Assembly (NCBI RefSeq): GCF_014650175.1
Contig: NZ_BMUL01000015.1
Coordinates: 62,001 to 126,000 of the forward strand
Direction: 5' to 3'
Origin: Streptomyces termitum
GTDB lineage: Bacteria; Actinomycetota; Actinomycetes; Streptomycetales; Streptomycetaceae
DNA: 64,000 bases
Shown here: positions 8,825 to 16,685 of the stretch, piece after piece
How the letters are laid out: each line of letters starts with the position of its first letter
How positions within the stretch are numbered: position 1 is the stretch's first letter
Notes under the pieces: model-generated
Databases searched by the model: none
What the model saw: only the letters and a program-made list of their open reading frames with translations
Told to the model about the DNA's origin: nothing
Translations under genes and position numbers: made by a program

Positions 8825-9451
8825 GTGACCCTCGGATTCGCTCCGTCCACCGCCGCCTCGCTCGGCTCCGCCGCCTCGGCGAGCCGTCTCGCACGGATGC
8901 TGGAGCCCACCGACTGGGCCGCGGCCGGAATTCCCTTGCTGCGCAGTCCACGTGAGGTCGTGAGCGGGCTGCACTCCCGTCATCGTCCCCAGCCGTCGAC
9001 CGCGGTCGTGGCGGTGCTGGACCACGAGGAGCGGCTCACCGCCAGCGCCTCGTTCGTCCGCCGCCCCGGTCCCGCCGACGGCTGGGAGTTCAGGAACGCG
9101 CTCCTGGCCCATCTGCGGCGCGTGGTCCCGCACGACCTGCGCCGACGCGCTCCCGTCCGGACGGCGGTGCTCGTGTACTGCCGTGACGGCGACGAGCGCT
9201 GGACGGAGGAGGACGGCGCCTGGATGTGGGGACTGCGGGACGCCTGCACGCTGCACGGGCTGCGATGCGGGGCCTACATCACCCTGACCAAGAGCGGCTG
9301 GCAGGTCTCCGGCGAGGGCCGGGGCGGCCGTCGGCCGAGTTCCGACTCCGAGCCGCTCGCGCTGGGCGAGCCGAACGCCGAGCTCGGCCACCTCGTCCCG
9401 CGCACGGCGGGCGGGGCGGCCGAGCCGCTGCGCAGGGTCGCGGCGCGCTGA
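8825..9451 (+). CDS. Conserved hypothetical protein
   Basis: A 208-residue protein of unknown function starts at GTG 8825, chosen because AAGGGAGG lies five bases upstream. An open frame extends to 8684 but without a site. It contains a compact alpha/beta-looking region (about 35-165; TAVVAVLDHEERLTASASF, TAVLVYCRDGD) and a polar Arg/Ser/Gly-rich C-terminal part. No signal peptide or membrane segment is evident. It faces the next hypothetical gene tail to tail across a terminator. I do not recognise a named family. Confidence 0.75.
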   Translation: MTLGFAPSTAASLGSAASASRLARMLEPTDWAAAGIPLLRSPREVVSGLHSRHRPQPSTAVVAVLDHEERLTASASFVRRPGPADGWEFRNALLAHLRRVVPHDLRRRAPVRTAVLVYCRDGDERWTEEDGAWMWGLRDACTLHGLRCGAYITLTKSGWQVSGEGRGGRRPSSDSEPLALGEPNAELGHLVPRTAGGAAEPLRRVAAR

Positions 9452-9462
9452 ACCGCCGGCCG

Positions 9463-9492
9463 CTCCGCCGGGCCGTTGCCGGTCCGGCGGAG
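9463..9492. terminator. Bidirectional terminator hairpin
   Basis: CTCCGCCGG (9463-9471) pairs perfectly with CCGGCGGAG (9484-9492) around a 12-nt loop. It sits between two convergent stop codons (9451 and 9504). Confidence 0.6.
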
Positions 9493-9503
9493 ACGCGAGC
9501 GGA

Positions 9504-10103
9504 TCAGACTCCGGCGCCGAGCAGCGCGGTGACCCGCTGGGAGTCGCCGCAGACCACGAGCAGGGCGCCCGCGCGGGACAGCGCGACGGGGAGGGCCTCG
9601 GCGGCCTCCTCGTCCCCGCCGTTGACCGCGACGATCACGACGGGCCGGGGGGTGATCCGGTCCGCCGCGCTCGCGTCGGCGAAGAACACGTCCTCGCCGG
9701 CTTCCTGCTGGGCCCAGTAGGCGGTCTCGCCGAAGGACAGCTCGTGCGCGGCCCAGGGGTGGCGTTCACCGGTGGTGAGCACCAGCACCTCGCCGGGCGG
9801 ACGGCCGCTCTCGAGGAGCAGGTCGAGTGCTTCCTCGGCGGCGTCGAGAGCGCCGTCGGCAGAGGCCGGGATGAGCTGGAGCTGCGGACCGCCGCTCACG
9901 GCGGAACGATTCTCCGTACGGCTCTCGGGGGCGGGCGGACCGGGTACGGGCCGCTGGGCCGGCGGGGTGGGGCGGGCCGGACCGGGGCCCGGGCGACCGG
10001 GACGCGGGGAGGCCGCCGAACGCGGGCCGGGGACGGGACGAGGGGTCGACGCGGGACGGCCGGTGGCCGTGCTGGCGTGGGGACCCTGGGCGCTCTCGTG
10101 AAT
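9504..10103 (-). CDS. Conserved hypothetical protein, Pro-rich N-terminus, possible ATT start
   Basis: The conserved-looking part is the C-terminal 130 residues (from PQLQLIPASADGALDAAEEA onward), a soluble alpha/beta region with acidic helices. Before it lies a Pro/Arg/Gly/Ser-rich linker of about 65 residues. The start is unclear. The best Shine-Dalgarno (GAGGAG) is followed six bases later by ATT at 10103, in frame and giving 199 residues. GTG 9899 would give 131 residues. ATG 10319 lies inside rnhB and lacks a site. The gene is downstream of rnhB on the same strand and probably co-transcribed. Function is unknown. Confidence 0.65.
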   Translation of the reverse strand: MHESAQGPHASTATGRPASTPRPVPGPRSAASPRPGRPGPGPARPTPPAQRPVPGPPAPESRTENRSAVSGGPQLQLIPASADGALDAAEEALDLLLESGRPPGEVLVLTTGERHPWAAHELSFGETAYWAQQEAGEDVFFADASAADRITPRPVVIVAVNGGDEEAAEALPVALSRAGALLVVCGDSQRVTALLGAGV

Positions 10104-10237
10104 CTGAGGCTCCTCGGGAGGGAGAGGCAATGGGTGGATGTCTATCAAATGCCGTTTCGGACGGAACCGGCGGGTGGGCACACAGGTGCGCCCCCGGTCC
10201 TGCGGGGCCCCGTCGGCGGGGCCCCGCGGCCGGAAGA

Positions 10238-10945
10238 TCAGAAGTCGAAGCCGAGTTGGCCCCCGCTCTCCAGCGCGGCCGCCTCGGCGGAGAGGCGGAC
10301 CTTCTTGAGGTGGCGCCACCTGGGCATCGCGTCCAGGTAGGACCAGGAGAGCCGGTGGTGCGGGGTGGGCCCCAGCTCGGCGAGGGCGGCCTTGTGGACG
10401 GGCGAAGGGTAGCCCGCGTTGGCCGCGAAGCCGTAGTCGGCACCCTCCTGGCCGGTGTCCAGTTCCGCCATCATGGCGTCCCGCCGCACCTTCGCGATCA
10501 CGGAGGCGGCGGCGACGGCGATGCAGGACTGGTCGCCCTTGATCACCGTACGGACCTTCCAGGGGCTGCCGAGGTAGTCGTGCTTGCCGTCGAGGATCAC
10601 CGCGTCGGGACGCTCCGGAAGTCCTTCGAGGGCCCGGACGGCCGCGAGGCGGAGAGCGGCGGTCATGCCGAGTTCGTCGATCTCCTGCGGGGACGCCTCG
10701 CCGAGCGCGTAGGAGGTGACCCAGCGCTCCAGTTCGGCGGCGAGCGCGGTGCGCCGCTTCGGGGCGATCAGTTTGGAGTCGGTGAGTCCCTCAGGGGGAC
10801 GGCGCAGTCCGGTGACGGCCGCGCACACGGTGACGGGACCAGCCCATGCACCGCGTCCGACCTCGTCGACCCCGGCGACGATCTTGGCGCCGGTGGTGGC
10901 GCGGAGCGACCGCTCGACGGTGTGGGTGGGGGGTTCATACGGCAT
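10238..10945 (-). CDS. rnhB: Ribonuclease HII
   Basis: The 235-residue enzyme cleaves RNA in RNA-DNA hybrids, including single ribonucleotides left in DNA. The N-terminal active-site motif VAGVDEVGRGAWAGPV (about 23-38) has the catalytic Asp-Glu pair. Further conserved pieces are TDSK (about 55), ILDGKHDYLG with an acidic residue, and AAASVIAKVRRD with the Asp of the family. Length is normal for the family. It starts at ATG 10945. The 177-bp gap upstream to the ADP-ribosylglycohydrolase gene holds two strong hairpins, so rnhB probably has its own promoter. Confidence 0.95.
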   Translation of the reverse strand: MPYEPPTHTVERSLRATTGAKIVAGVDEVGRGAWAGPVTVCAAVTGLRRPPEGLTDSKLIAPKRRTALAAELERWVTSYALGEASPQEIDELGMTAALRLAAVRALEGLPERPDAVILDGKHDYLGSPWKVRTVIKGDQSCIAVAAASVIAKVRRDAMMAELDTGQEGADYGFAANAGYPSPVHKAALAELGPTPHHRLSWSYLDAMPRWRHLKKVRLSAEAAALESGGQLGFDF

Positions 10946-11041
10946 GGCGCCTGACAGGTTACGCCCCCGGGCGCCGGGCGCGGTACCCGGTTTCCCGTCC
11001 GGGCTTCCCGCCCTCCGCCGCGCCCCGGCGGGACGGCCCTC

Positions 11042-11061
11042 GCGGGGAGGGTTCTCCCCGC
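11042..11061. terminator. Secondary hairpin between ADP-ribosylglycohydrolase and rnhB
   Basis: GCGGGGAG and CTCCCCGC (11042-11061) form a perfect 8-bp stem with a GGTT loop. It lies downstream of the stronger hairpin on the minus strand and may back it up. Confidence 0.4.
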
Positions 11062-11078
11062 TTCCGGGCGGGGGCGCG

Positions 11079-11118
11079 CCGGGTTTCCCGGGCTCGGCGC
11101 GGAGCCCGGGAAACCCGG
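11079..11118 (-). terminator. Terminator of the ADP-ribosylglycohydrolase gene
   Basis: A perfect 17-bp stem (arms 11079-11095 and 11102-11118) with a 6-nt loop begins five bases after the stop codon at 11123. Confidence 0.7.
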
Positions 11119-11122
11119 TCGT

Positions 11123-12037
11123 TCAGCGGCTTTCGGGGCCGTCCGGCATCCAGTCGGGGAAGGCTTCCGTCCGCTCCCGCCAGGCGGCCGGCGGGGCTCC
11201 CGTCGGCGAGGAGGCGACCACGCCGCCCGCGATGGCGCAGGTGGTGTCGACGTCTCCGCCGACCTGGGCGGTCGTCCAGAACGTCCGCTCGAAGTCGCCG
11301 AGGCCCCGGGCCGCCGACCAGAGGGCGAACGGAACCGTGTCGTGGGCGGTGGTCCGGCGGCCGCTGCCGAGCACCGCCGCGACGGTCCCGGCGTCGCCGT
11401 AGTCCAGCATGTCGCGGGCCCGGCGCAGTCCGGCGCCGACGGCGCTGCGCGGGACGAGGGCGATCACCCCGTCGAGCAGGGCCTCGGGGGTGGGCGGCCC
11501 GGCCGGGTCGGCGGCGAGGGCGGACGCGGCGGCCACGGCCATGGCGCCGACCACGGCCTCGCGGTGCTGGTGGGTGGTGTAGGCCGAGATCTCGGCCTGG
11601 TGGGTGGCCTGTTCGGGGTCGTCCGCGTACCAGGCCCCGAGCGGGGCGATGCGCATCGCGGCGCCGTTGCCCCAGGAGCCCTGGCCGTTGAAGAGGGCCG
11701 CGGCCAGCTCGCGCCAGTCGCCGCCTTCCCGTACCAGTCGGAGCATCCGGTTGACGGCGGGGCCGTAGCCCCGGTCGAAGTCGTGGTGTTCGGCGAAGGA
11801 GGCGGCCAGGGCGTCCTGGTCGATGCGGGCGTGGCGGGCGAGGACGGCCAGGACGGAGCAGGCCATCTCGGTGTCGTCGGTCCACTGCCAGGGGCCGGGC
11901 GGCAGTTCGCGCCGCTTCAGCAGGGGATAGTTCGCGGGGACGAAGAACTGGGAGCCCAGGGCGTCTCCCACGGACAGTCCGCGCAGACTGGCGAGGGCGC
12001 GGTCGAAGCGCCGGTCGAGAGAGGAGTCAGCGGTCAT
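11123..12037 (-). CDS. ADP-ribosylglycohydrolase family protein
   Basis: The 304-residue protein belongs to the ARH/DraG fold, which removes ADP-ribose from proteins or other acceptors using two Mg2+ ions. Metal ligands are visible in both expected places: WTDDTEM (about 51-57) and GGDVDTTCAIAGG (about 256-268). GLSVGDALGSQF near the N-terminus is the usual family opening. Length is normal. The real substrate is not predictable. Together with the NrtR-like Nudix gene it gives the window two ADP-ribose-related genes, though they are 9 kb apart and no direct link is shown. The start is 12 bp from the stop of the phosphatase gene, suggesting one operon. Confidence 0.9.
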   Translation of the reverse strand: MTADSSLDRRFDRALASLRGLSVGDALGSQFFVPANYPLLKRRELPPGPWQWTDDTEMACSVLAVLARHARIDQDALAASFAEHHDFDRGYGPAVNRMLRLVREGGDWRELAAALFNGQGSWGNGAAMRIAPLGAWYADDPEQATHQAEISAYTTHQHREAVVGAMAVAAASALAADPAGPPTPEALLDGVIALVPRSAVGAGLRRARDMLDYGDAGTVAAVLGSGRRTTAHDTVPFALWSAARGLGDFERTFWTTAQVGGDVDTTCAIAGGVVASSPTGAPPAAWRERTEAFPDWMPDGPESR

Positions 12038-12049
12038 CGGTGCGCCACT

Positions 12050-12709
12050 CTATCCGGTGGGGCCGTACGGTTCCGGAGTACACCAGCGTTCGAACGGGCG
12101 GTCCAGCCGGTAGCGCCCGTCCTCGCCGAGGAGCAGGACCCTGGTCTCCGCGTTGCCGGGGTTCGACAGCGATTCGAATTCGGCCACGCTCCAGTGGAAC
12201 CACCGCATGCAGAAGAGCCGCATGGTCAGCCCGTGGGTGACGATCAGGACGTTCGGCGGGTGGTCTGGGGCCTCGAAGCTGCGGTAGAGGCTCTCCAGGA
12301 ACGCTCCGACGCGGTCGTAGACGTCGGCGCCGGACTCGCCTTGGGCGAAGCGGTAGAAGAAGTGCCCGTAGGCGTCCCGGTAGACCTTCTGGAGGCGGAC
12401 GTCCTCGCGGTCCTGCCAGTTGCCCCAGTCCTGCTCCCGCAGGCGCGGCTCCTCACGGATCCTGACCCGGGCCGGGGGCAGCCGGAAGGCGGTCAGGGTC
12501 TCGTGGGTGCGGCGGTAGGGGGAGACGTAGACGCTGACCGACTCGTCGCCGAAGAGGGTCCGGAGGCGCTCCCCCGTCTCCTCCGCCTGCCTCCGTCCGG
12601 TCGCGGTGAGCCGGAGGGCGTGGTCGGGTTCCCGTTCGTAGACGGTGTCGTCGACGTTGCCTTCGGACTCCCCGTGCCGTACGAGGACGATGCGCCGCGG
12701 TCGTGCCAT
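12050..12709 (-). CDS. Histidine phosphatase family protein
   Basis: The 219-residue protein is a phosphoglycerate-mutase-like phosphatase. The catalytic RHGESEGN is at about 11-18. The second His lies in VLIVTHGLTMR (about 160-170), and YVSPYRRTHET carries the conserved Arg. The substrate is unknown. It lies between the ABC-F gene (33 bp upstream) and the ADP-ribosylglycohydrolase (12 bp downstream), all on the minus strand, so the three may be one transcript. Confidence 0.9.
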   Translation of the reverse strand: MARPRRIVLVRHGESEGNVDDTVYEREPDHALRLTATGRRQAEETGERLRTLFGDESVSVYVSPYRRTHETLTAFRLPPARVRIREEPRLREQDWGNWQDREDVRLQKVYRDAYGHFFYRFAQGESGADVYDRVGAFLESLYRSFEAPDHPPNVLIVTHGLTMRLFCMRWFHWSVAEFESLSNPGNAETRVLLLGEDGRYRLDRPFERWCTPEPYGPTG

Positions 12710-12742
12710 GCTCCGACCCTAGAGGGAGAAGCCCCGTTCGGC

Positions 12743-14362
12743 TCAGTCGAGGAGGCGGCCGGAATCCATCCGGCGTATCCGTCCGGTGAACCGGCGCCGC
12801 AGTTCCCGGTCGTGGGAGACCACCACGAGGGCGCCGCTCCACTCCTCCAGGGCCTGTTCCAGCTCCTCGACCAGGCCGAGGGCGAGGTGGTTGGCTGGTT
12901 CGTCGAGCAGCAGCAGGTCGGCGGGGCGGGCGAGCAGCCGGGCGAGGGCGAGCCGGCGCAGTTGCCCCGCCGAGAGGCCGCCGACGGGCACGGTGAGGTC
13001 GGCGGGCCGGAACAGCCCGTAGGACAGCAGCAGGTCGGCGAGGCCGTCCTCGTCGAGTCCGAGGCCCAGGTCCCGGCCGAAGGCGGTGAGCAGGGACGCC
13101 GCCGGGCGGTGGACGGTGACCTCCTGGGCGAGGAAGCCGATCCGGCCCCGGCGGCGCACCTCCCCTTCGTCGGGGGCCAGTTCGCCGGCCAGGACGCGGA
13201 GCAGGGTGGACTTGCCCGCGCCGTTGCCGCCGTGGACGAGGAGGCGCTCACCGGCCCGGACGGTGAGGGAGTCGACGGCGAGCCGCCCACCGACCCGCAC
13301 GCCGTCCAGGGCGAGCAGTTCGCCCTGGACGGCGCCGACCTCCGGGCGGGCGGCGAAGGAGAGCGGCGGGGCCGGTTCCGGCACCGGGTCGGCCCGGAGG
13401 CGGCGCAGCCTCTCCCGGGCGCTGCGGACGCGGCCGGAGACGGACGCCTGGACCCGGCCGGCCGCCCGGTCGTAGGCCATCTTGTTGTTGTCCTTCATCG
13501 CGCGGCCGGCCGCGACGCCGTGGGCGGTGCCCGCCGCGTACTCCTCCAGGCGGGCGGTCTCGGCGCACCACTCCTCGTACTCCTGCCGACGCCTGCGCCG
13601 CGCGGCCTCGCGGGCGGTCCGGAAACCCGCGTACCCCTCGCCGTACCGGACGAGGGTCCGGCGGTCGCCGTCGACCTCCACGAGGGCGGTGGCGACGCTC
13701 TCCAGGAAGACGCGGTCGTGGGAGACGGCCACGACCGTGCCCCGGTGGGCTCGGAGGGACTCCTCCAGCCAGTCGAGCGCCGCCGCGTCGAGGTGGTTGG
13801 TGGGTTCGTCGAGGAGCAGGACCTCGGGGGCCGCGGCGACGGCGCAGGCGATGCCGAGCCGGGCCTGCTCGCCGCCGGAGAGGCTGCCGAGCGGGCGGTC
13901 CCGGGCGAGGTGGGCGACCCCGAGGGCGTGGAGGGCCTTGTCGACGCGGGCGTCGGCCTCGTATCCGCCGCGCAGTTCGTAGGCGGTGAGCAGGTCGCCG
14001 TACGCGGCGAGGTCGGCGCCGGACGCCCCGCCCTCCATCCGGGCCTCCAGGGCGCGCAGGCGTCGCTCCATGGCCCGGAAGTCGGCGAGGGCGGCGTCGA
14101 CCGCGGCGGCCACGGTGTCCCGCGGTGGCAGGTCGGGGGTCTGCCGGACGAGGCGTAGACCGCCGTCGGCCAGGGCAGTGACCCGGCCCTCGTCCGGGGC
14201 GGTCTTCCCGGCGAGCAGGTGGAGGAGGGTGGACTTGCCCGCGCCGTTCTCCCCCACGACGCCGAGGCGCTCGCCGGGGCGGACAGAGAGGGAGACGCGG
14301 TCGAGGAGCGTGCGCTCCCCTCGGGAGACGGTCACGTCGTGGAGCGAGATCTGTGCGGGCAT
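12743..14362 (-). CDS. ABC-F family ATPase (probable ribosome-protection type)
   Basis: This 539-residue protein has two ABC domains and no membrane segment, as in the ABC-F family that acts on the ribosome. Domain 1 has GENGAGKSTLL, LSGGEQARLG and LLLDEPTNHLD. Domain 2 has GGNGAGKSTLL, LSAGQLRRL and LLLDEPANHL. The linker between them (about 240-335) is Arg/Lys-rich and ends in a helical stretch (MKDNNKMAYDRAAGRVQ). The start ATG 14362 follows GAGAGG. Its divergent TetR partner and shared palindromes point to drug-inducible expression, so antibiotic target protection is the likely role. A general translation factor is the alternative. Confidence 0.88.
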   Translation of the reverse strand: MPAQISLHDVTVSRGERTLLDRVSLSVRPGERLGVVGENGAGKSTLLHLLAGKTAPDEGRVTALADGGLRLVRQTPDLPPRDTVAAAVDAALADFRAMERRLRALEARMEGGASGADLAAYGDLLTAYELRGGYEADARVDKALHALGVAHLARDRPLGSLSGGEQARLGIACAVAAAPEVLLLDEPTNHLDAAALDWLEESLRAHRGTVVAVSHDRVFLESVATALVEVDGDRRTLVRYGEGYAGFRTAREAARRRRRQEYEEWCAETARLEEYAAGTAHGVAAGRAMKDNNKMAYDRAAGRVQASVSGRVRSARERLRRLRADPVPEPAPPLSFAARPEVGAVQGELLALDGVRVGGRLAVDSLTVRAGERLLVHGGNGAGKSTLLRVLAGELAPDEGEVRRRGRIGFLAQEVTVHRPAASLLTAFGRDLGLGLDEDGLADLLLSYGLFRPADLTVPVGGLSAGQLRRLALARLLARPADLLLLDEPANHLALGLVEELEQALEEWSGALVVVSHDRELRRRFTGRIRRMDSGRLLD

Positions 14363-14406
14363 GGCGGTACCTCTCATGGGGAGACGGGCGAAGCGGGTCG
14401 GATCAA

Positions 14407-14473
14407 ACGCAACGCTTGTAGCGTTAGCCGCGAGTGTGGCACACTCGGAACCACTAATGCAACGGGAGTAGCA
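14407..14473. promoter_or_regulatory. Three evenly spaced palindromes in the ABC-F/TetR promoter region
   Basis: Two similar sites, GCAACGCTTGTAGC (14409-14422) and GCAACGGGAGTAGC (14459-14472), share the form GCAAC-N4-GTAGC. Between them is a perfect 17-bp palindrome, CGAGTGTGGCACACTCG (14431-14447). Centres are about 23 and 26 bp apart. The right site covers the ribosome-binding site of the TetR gene, which fits autorepression. Confidence 0.65.
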
Positions 14474-14474
14474 A

Positions 14475-15170
14475 TTGAACGAGTCGATCGAGGAACCCGA
14501 GGCCCCCGCGCCCGGCAGCAGACGCCCCGGCGGCCGTACCGCCCGCACCCGCGCGGCCGTCCGCGACGCCGTCCTGACCGGACTGTCCGAGCACGGCTAT
14601 CCGGCCCTGACCGTGGAGTACGTGGCGGAGCACTCCGGGGTGCACAAGACCACGCTCTACCGGCGCTGGGGCGGTGTGGAGGGCATGGTGGCCGACGCCC
14701 TCGACCTGGCCGGGGAGGACCGCTGGTCCCCGCCGGACACGGGCAGCCTCGGCGGGGACCTGCGGGCCCTGGCCCGGGAGGTCGTCGACGGGTTCGCGGA
14801 GCCGGCCGACGCGGCGGCGCCCACCGCCTTCGTCGGGGCGGCGTTCCAGTCGCCGCGCGCCGCCGAGGCGCTGCGCTCCTTCTACGCCGAGCGGTTCCGC
14901 CGCTGCGAGGAGGTGGTGAAGCGGGCGGTCGCCCGGGGCGAGGCCCCCGCCGGCGCCGATGCCGGGGCGGTGGTCCGGGCCGTCTCCGCCCCGCTGTTCC
15001 TCCGCCTCTTCGTCACCCGCGAGCCCCTCGACCACCGCCTGGCCGACCAGGCGGCGGACGCGGCGGCGGCGGCACTGGCGGCGGGCGTCTTCGACCGCTC
15101 CCCGGCGGACGCGGCCCCCACCACGAAGGACCGGCCCGCAGCGGATACCGCCGGAGCCGCCGGAGGATGA
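14475..15170 (+). CDS. TetR/AcrR family transcriptional regulator
   Basis: The 231-residue regulator starts at TTG 14475 after GGGAG. Its N-terminal helix-turn-helix is clear (LTVEYVAEHSGVHKTTLYRRW, in two parts LTVEYVAEHSG and VHKTTLYRRW, about 40-62). The C-terminal part (about 75-200) is the ligand-binding helical region with a conserved-looking FLRLFVTREPL. The last 25 residues are Ala/Asp/Thr-rich. The gene is divergent from ABC-F with 112 bp between starts, and it likely represses both from the paired palindromes. The inducer is unknown. It ends 5 bp from the convergent YdbC-like gene. Confidence 0.9.
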   Translation: MNESIEEPEAPAPGSRRPGGRTARTRAAVRDAVLTGLSEHGYPALTVEYVAEHSGVHKTTLYRRWGGVEGMVADALDLAGEDRWSPPDTGSLGGDLRALAREVVDGFAEPADAAAPTAFVGAAFQSPRAAEALRSFYAERFRRCEEVVKRAVARGEAPAGADAGAVVRAVSAPLFLRLFVTREPLDHRLADQAADAAAAALAAGVFDRSPADAAPTTKDRPAADTAGAAGG

Positions 15171-15174
15171 ACCG

Positions 15175-15780
15175 TCAGACGGTCCAGGAGGGTTCGAGCC
15201 GTACGATGTCGCCCGACATCGCGGCGATGTCGGCCTCGGTCTGCGCCCGCAGGCCGAGGCGTTCCACCCGCTCCTCGCGGTACTTGCCGTGCTCGGCGGC
15301 CGAGTTCCAGAGCGAGAGGATCAGGAACTCGTGGCCGGGAGCCTCGCCGAACAGCCCCCGCAGCATGCCGGGGGAGCCGGCCATCGCCGGGTTCCACACC
15401 TTCTCCTGCATCAGCGCGAAGTGCTCCACGCGCTCCTCGTGGATCCGGCAGTGCGCCACCCGGGCCACGTCCGCGTCGGCGAACTTCGGCTCGAATCCGG
15501 TTTTCACGTCGAAGCGGTGGTCGAACAGCTTGACCTGCGCGTCCTTGTACGTCCCGGCCTGCGCGGCGGCCAGCCGGTCGTGCGAGCGGGCCATGAAGGA
15601 GTCGTAGAAGGCCCGGCTCTCCCAGAAGGAGAAGACATGGGCCGTCTCGGGCCGGGCCCGGCTCCAGCCGCCGCCCTGCCCCCGGAAACCGGGCTCGCCG
15701 AGCAGCCCCGCCCACTTCCGCTGCCCCCGCTCGAAGCCTCGACGGTCCACGACGGCGCAGCGCATCCACTTGACCAGCAC
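15175..15780 (-). CDS. YdbC-family (DUF4937) protein
   Basis: The 201-residue protein opens with VLVKWMRCAVVDR and contains two similar halves (FSFWESRAFYDSFMA at about 58-72; LILSLWNSAAEHGKY at about 160-174). This pattern is typical of dimeric alpha/beta-barrel, monooxygenase-like folds. No metal or cofactor motif is seen and no reaction can be named. GTG 15780 is the chosen start because homologous proteins begin at this motif. A longer open frame reaches 16071, but it overlaps the TerD gene start and reads as low-complexity. Confidence 0.8.
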   Translation of the reverse strand: MLVKWMRCAVVDRRGFERGQRKWAGLLGEPGFRGQGGGWSRARPETAHVFSFWESRAFYDSFMARSHDRLAAAQAGTYKDAQVKLFDHRFDVKTGFEPKFADADVARVAHCRIHEERVEHFALMQEKVWNPAMAGSPGMLRGLFGEAPGHEFLILSLWNSAAEHGKYREERVERLGLRAQTEADIAAMSGDIVRLEPSWTV

Positions 15781-16024
15781 CGCGCCATCGTACGGGTCGG
15801 GCGCGCGACCCGGCAGACCGTCGCACCGGACGGGAGGCGGACGGTGAGGCTCCGTCAGGCAGCCGTTCCTTTCACGCCAGTCGGGCGTCGAGATCCGGCA
15901 CGACCCCGTCCGGGAGCCTCCGTCCCCGGCCTCCGCCCGCCCAACTGTCGTACCCGCGTGACACCATGAGAAGGAGACCCGGGGCGACGGATCTCCACGG
16001 GGAAGAGGGGAAAGGGGAAGTATC

Positions 16025-16555
16025 GTGAGCGGACTCAACAAGGGCGTCGGCAAGATCGAGGTGGCGCTCAAGTGGGATCCGGCGCCCTCCGGCGCGCCGG
16101 TGCACGACCTCGACCTCGTCGCCGCCGTCTACACCGCCGAGGACCCGCACGGCACGCCCGCCCAGCTGGTCCACTTCGGCAGCCGCTCCCCCGACGGCAC
16201 CATCCTGCTCAACCGCGACAGCCGCACCGGTCAGGGCTTCGGCTTCGACGAGGTGATGACCCTGGAGCTGGACCGGCTGGCGCCGCGCTACGTCCGGGTC
16301 GTGGTCGGGGTGGCGATACAGCAGGGCGGCGGCCGGATCGTCCTCGGCTCCGTCGCCGGGAGCGCCGTACGCGTCAGCGAGGGGTACACGGAGCTGCTGA
16401 CGGACGACTTCGCGGCGGTCTCCGGCGCGACGGCCGCGACCGTCGCGGAATTCACCCGGAACGGCGCGGAGGGCTGGACCTTCCGTCCCCTCTCCCGGGG
16501 GTTCGACGCCGACCCGGAGTCCTTCGGCTCGCTCATGGGCTCCGCCCGCCCCTGA
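16025..16555 (+). CDS. TerD family protein
   Basis: The 176-residue protein is a TerD-type calcium-binding protein of the tellurite and stress group. DLDLVAAVY (about 29-37) and NRDSRTGQGFGFDEVMTLEL (about 60-79) hold the acidic residues that bind Ca2+ in the family. The start is GTG 16025 after a purine-rich GGGGAAG. No other ter gene lies next to it, so this is a solitary copy. Function in Streptomyces TerD proteins is linked to stress and development, but a specific role is not inferred. Confidence 0.88.
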   Translation: MSGLNKGVGKIEVALKWDPAPSGAPVHDLDLVAAVYTAEDPHGTPAQLVHFGSRSPDGTILLNRDSRTGQGFGFDEVMTLELDRLAPRYVRVVVGVAIQQGGGRIVLGSVAGSAVRVSEGYTELLTDDFAAVSGATAATVAEFTRNGAEGWTFRPLSRGFDADPESFGSLMGSARP

Positions 16556-16612
16556 CCCGCACCGCCCGGCAGCGCCCGCGTCCGCTCGGGCGGCGGGACC
16601 GGAAACGGCGAA

Positions 16613-16645
16613 GGGCGGCGGGGCCGGTGTCCGGTCCCGCCGCCC
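16613..16645. terminator. Terminator hairpin between terD and nrdJ
   Basis: A 15-bp stem (16613-16627 with 16631-16645, one G-T pair) has a TGT loop. It lies between convergent genes and could serve both. Confidence 0.65.
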
Positions 16646-16646
16646 G

Positions 16647-16670
16647 CCCGCCGGGATCACTCCCGGCGGG
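16647..16670 (-). terminator. Second hairpin downstream of nrdJ
   Basis: CCCGCCGGGA and TCCCGGCGGG (16647-16670) form a perfect 10-bp stem with a TCAC loop, starting 16 bases after the nrdJ stop. Confidence 0.6.
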
Positions 16671-16685
16671 TCAGCGTCTCAGCGG

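Noticed and set aside
11342..14158. 938-codon open frame on the plus strand
   Set aside because: It is antisense to three well-supported genes and has shadow composition.
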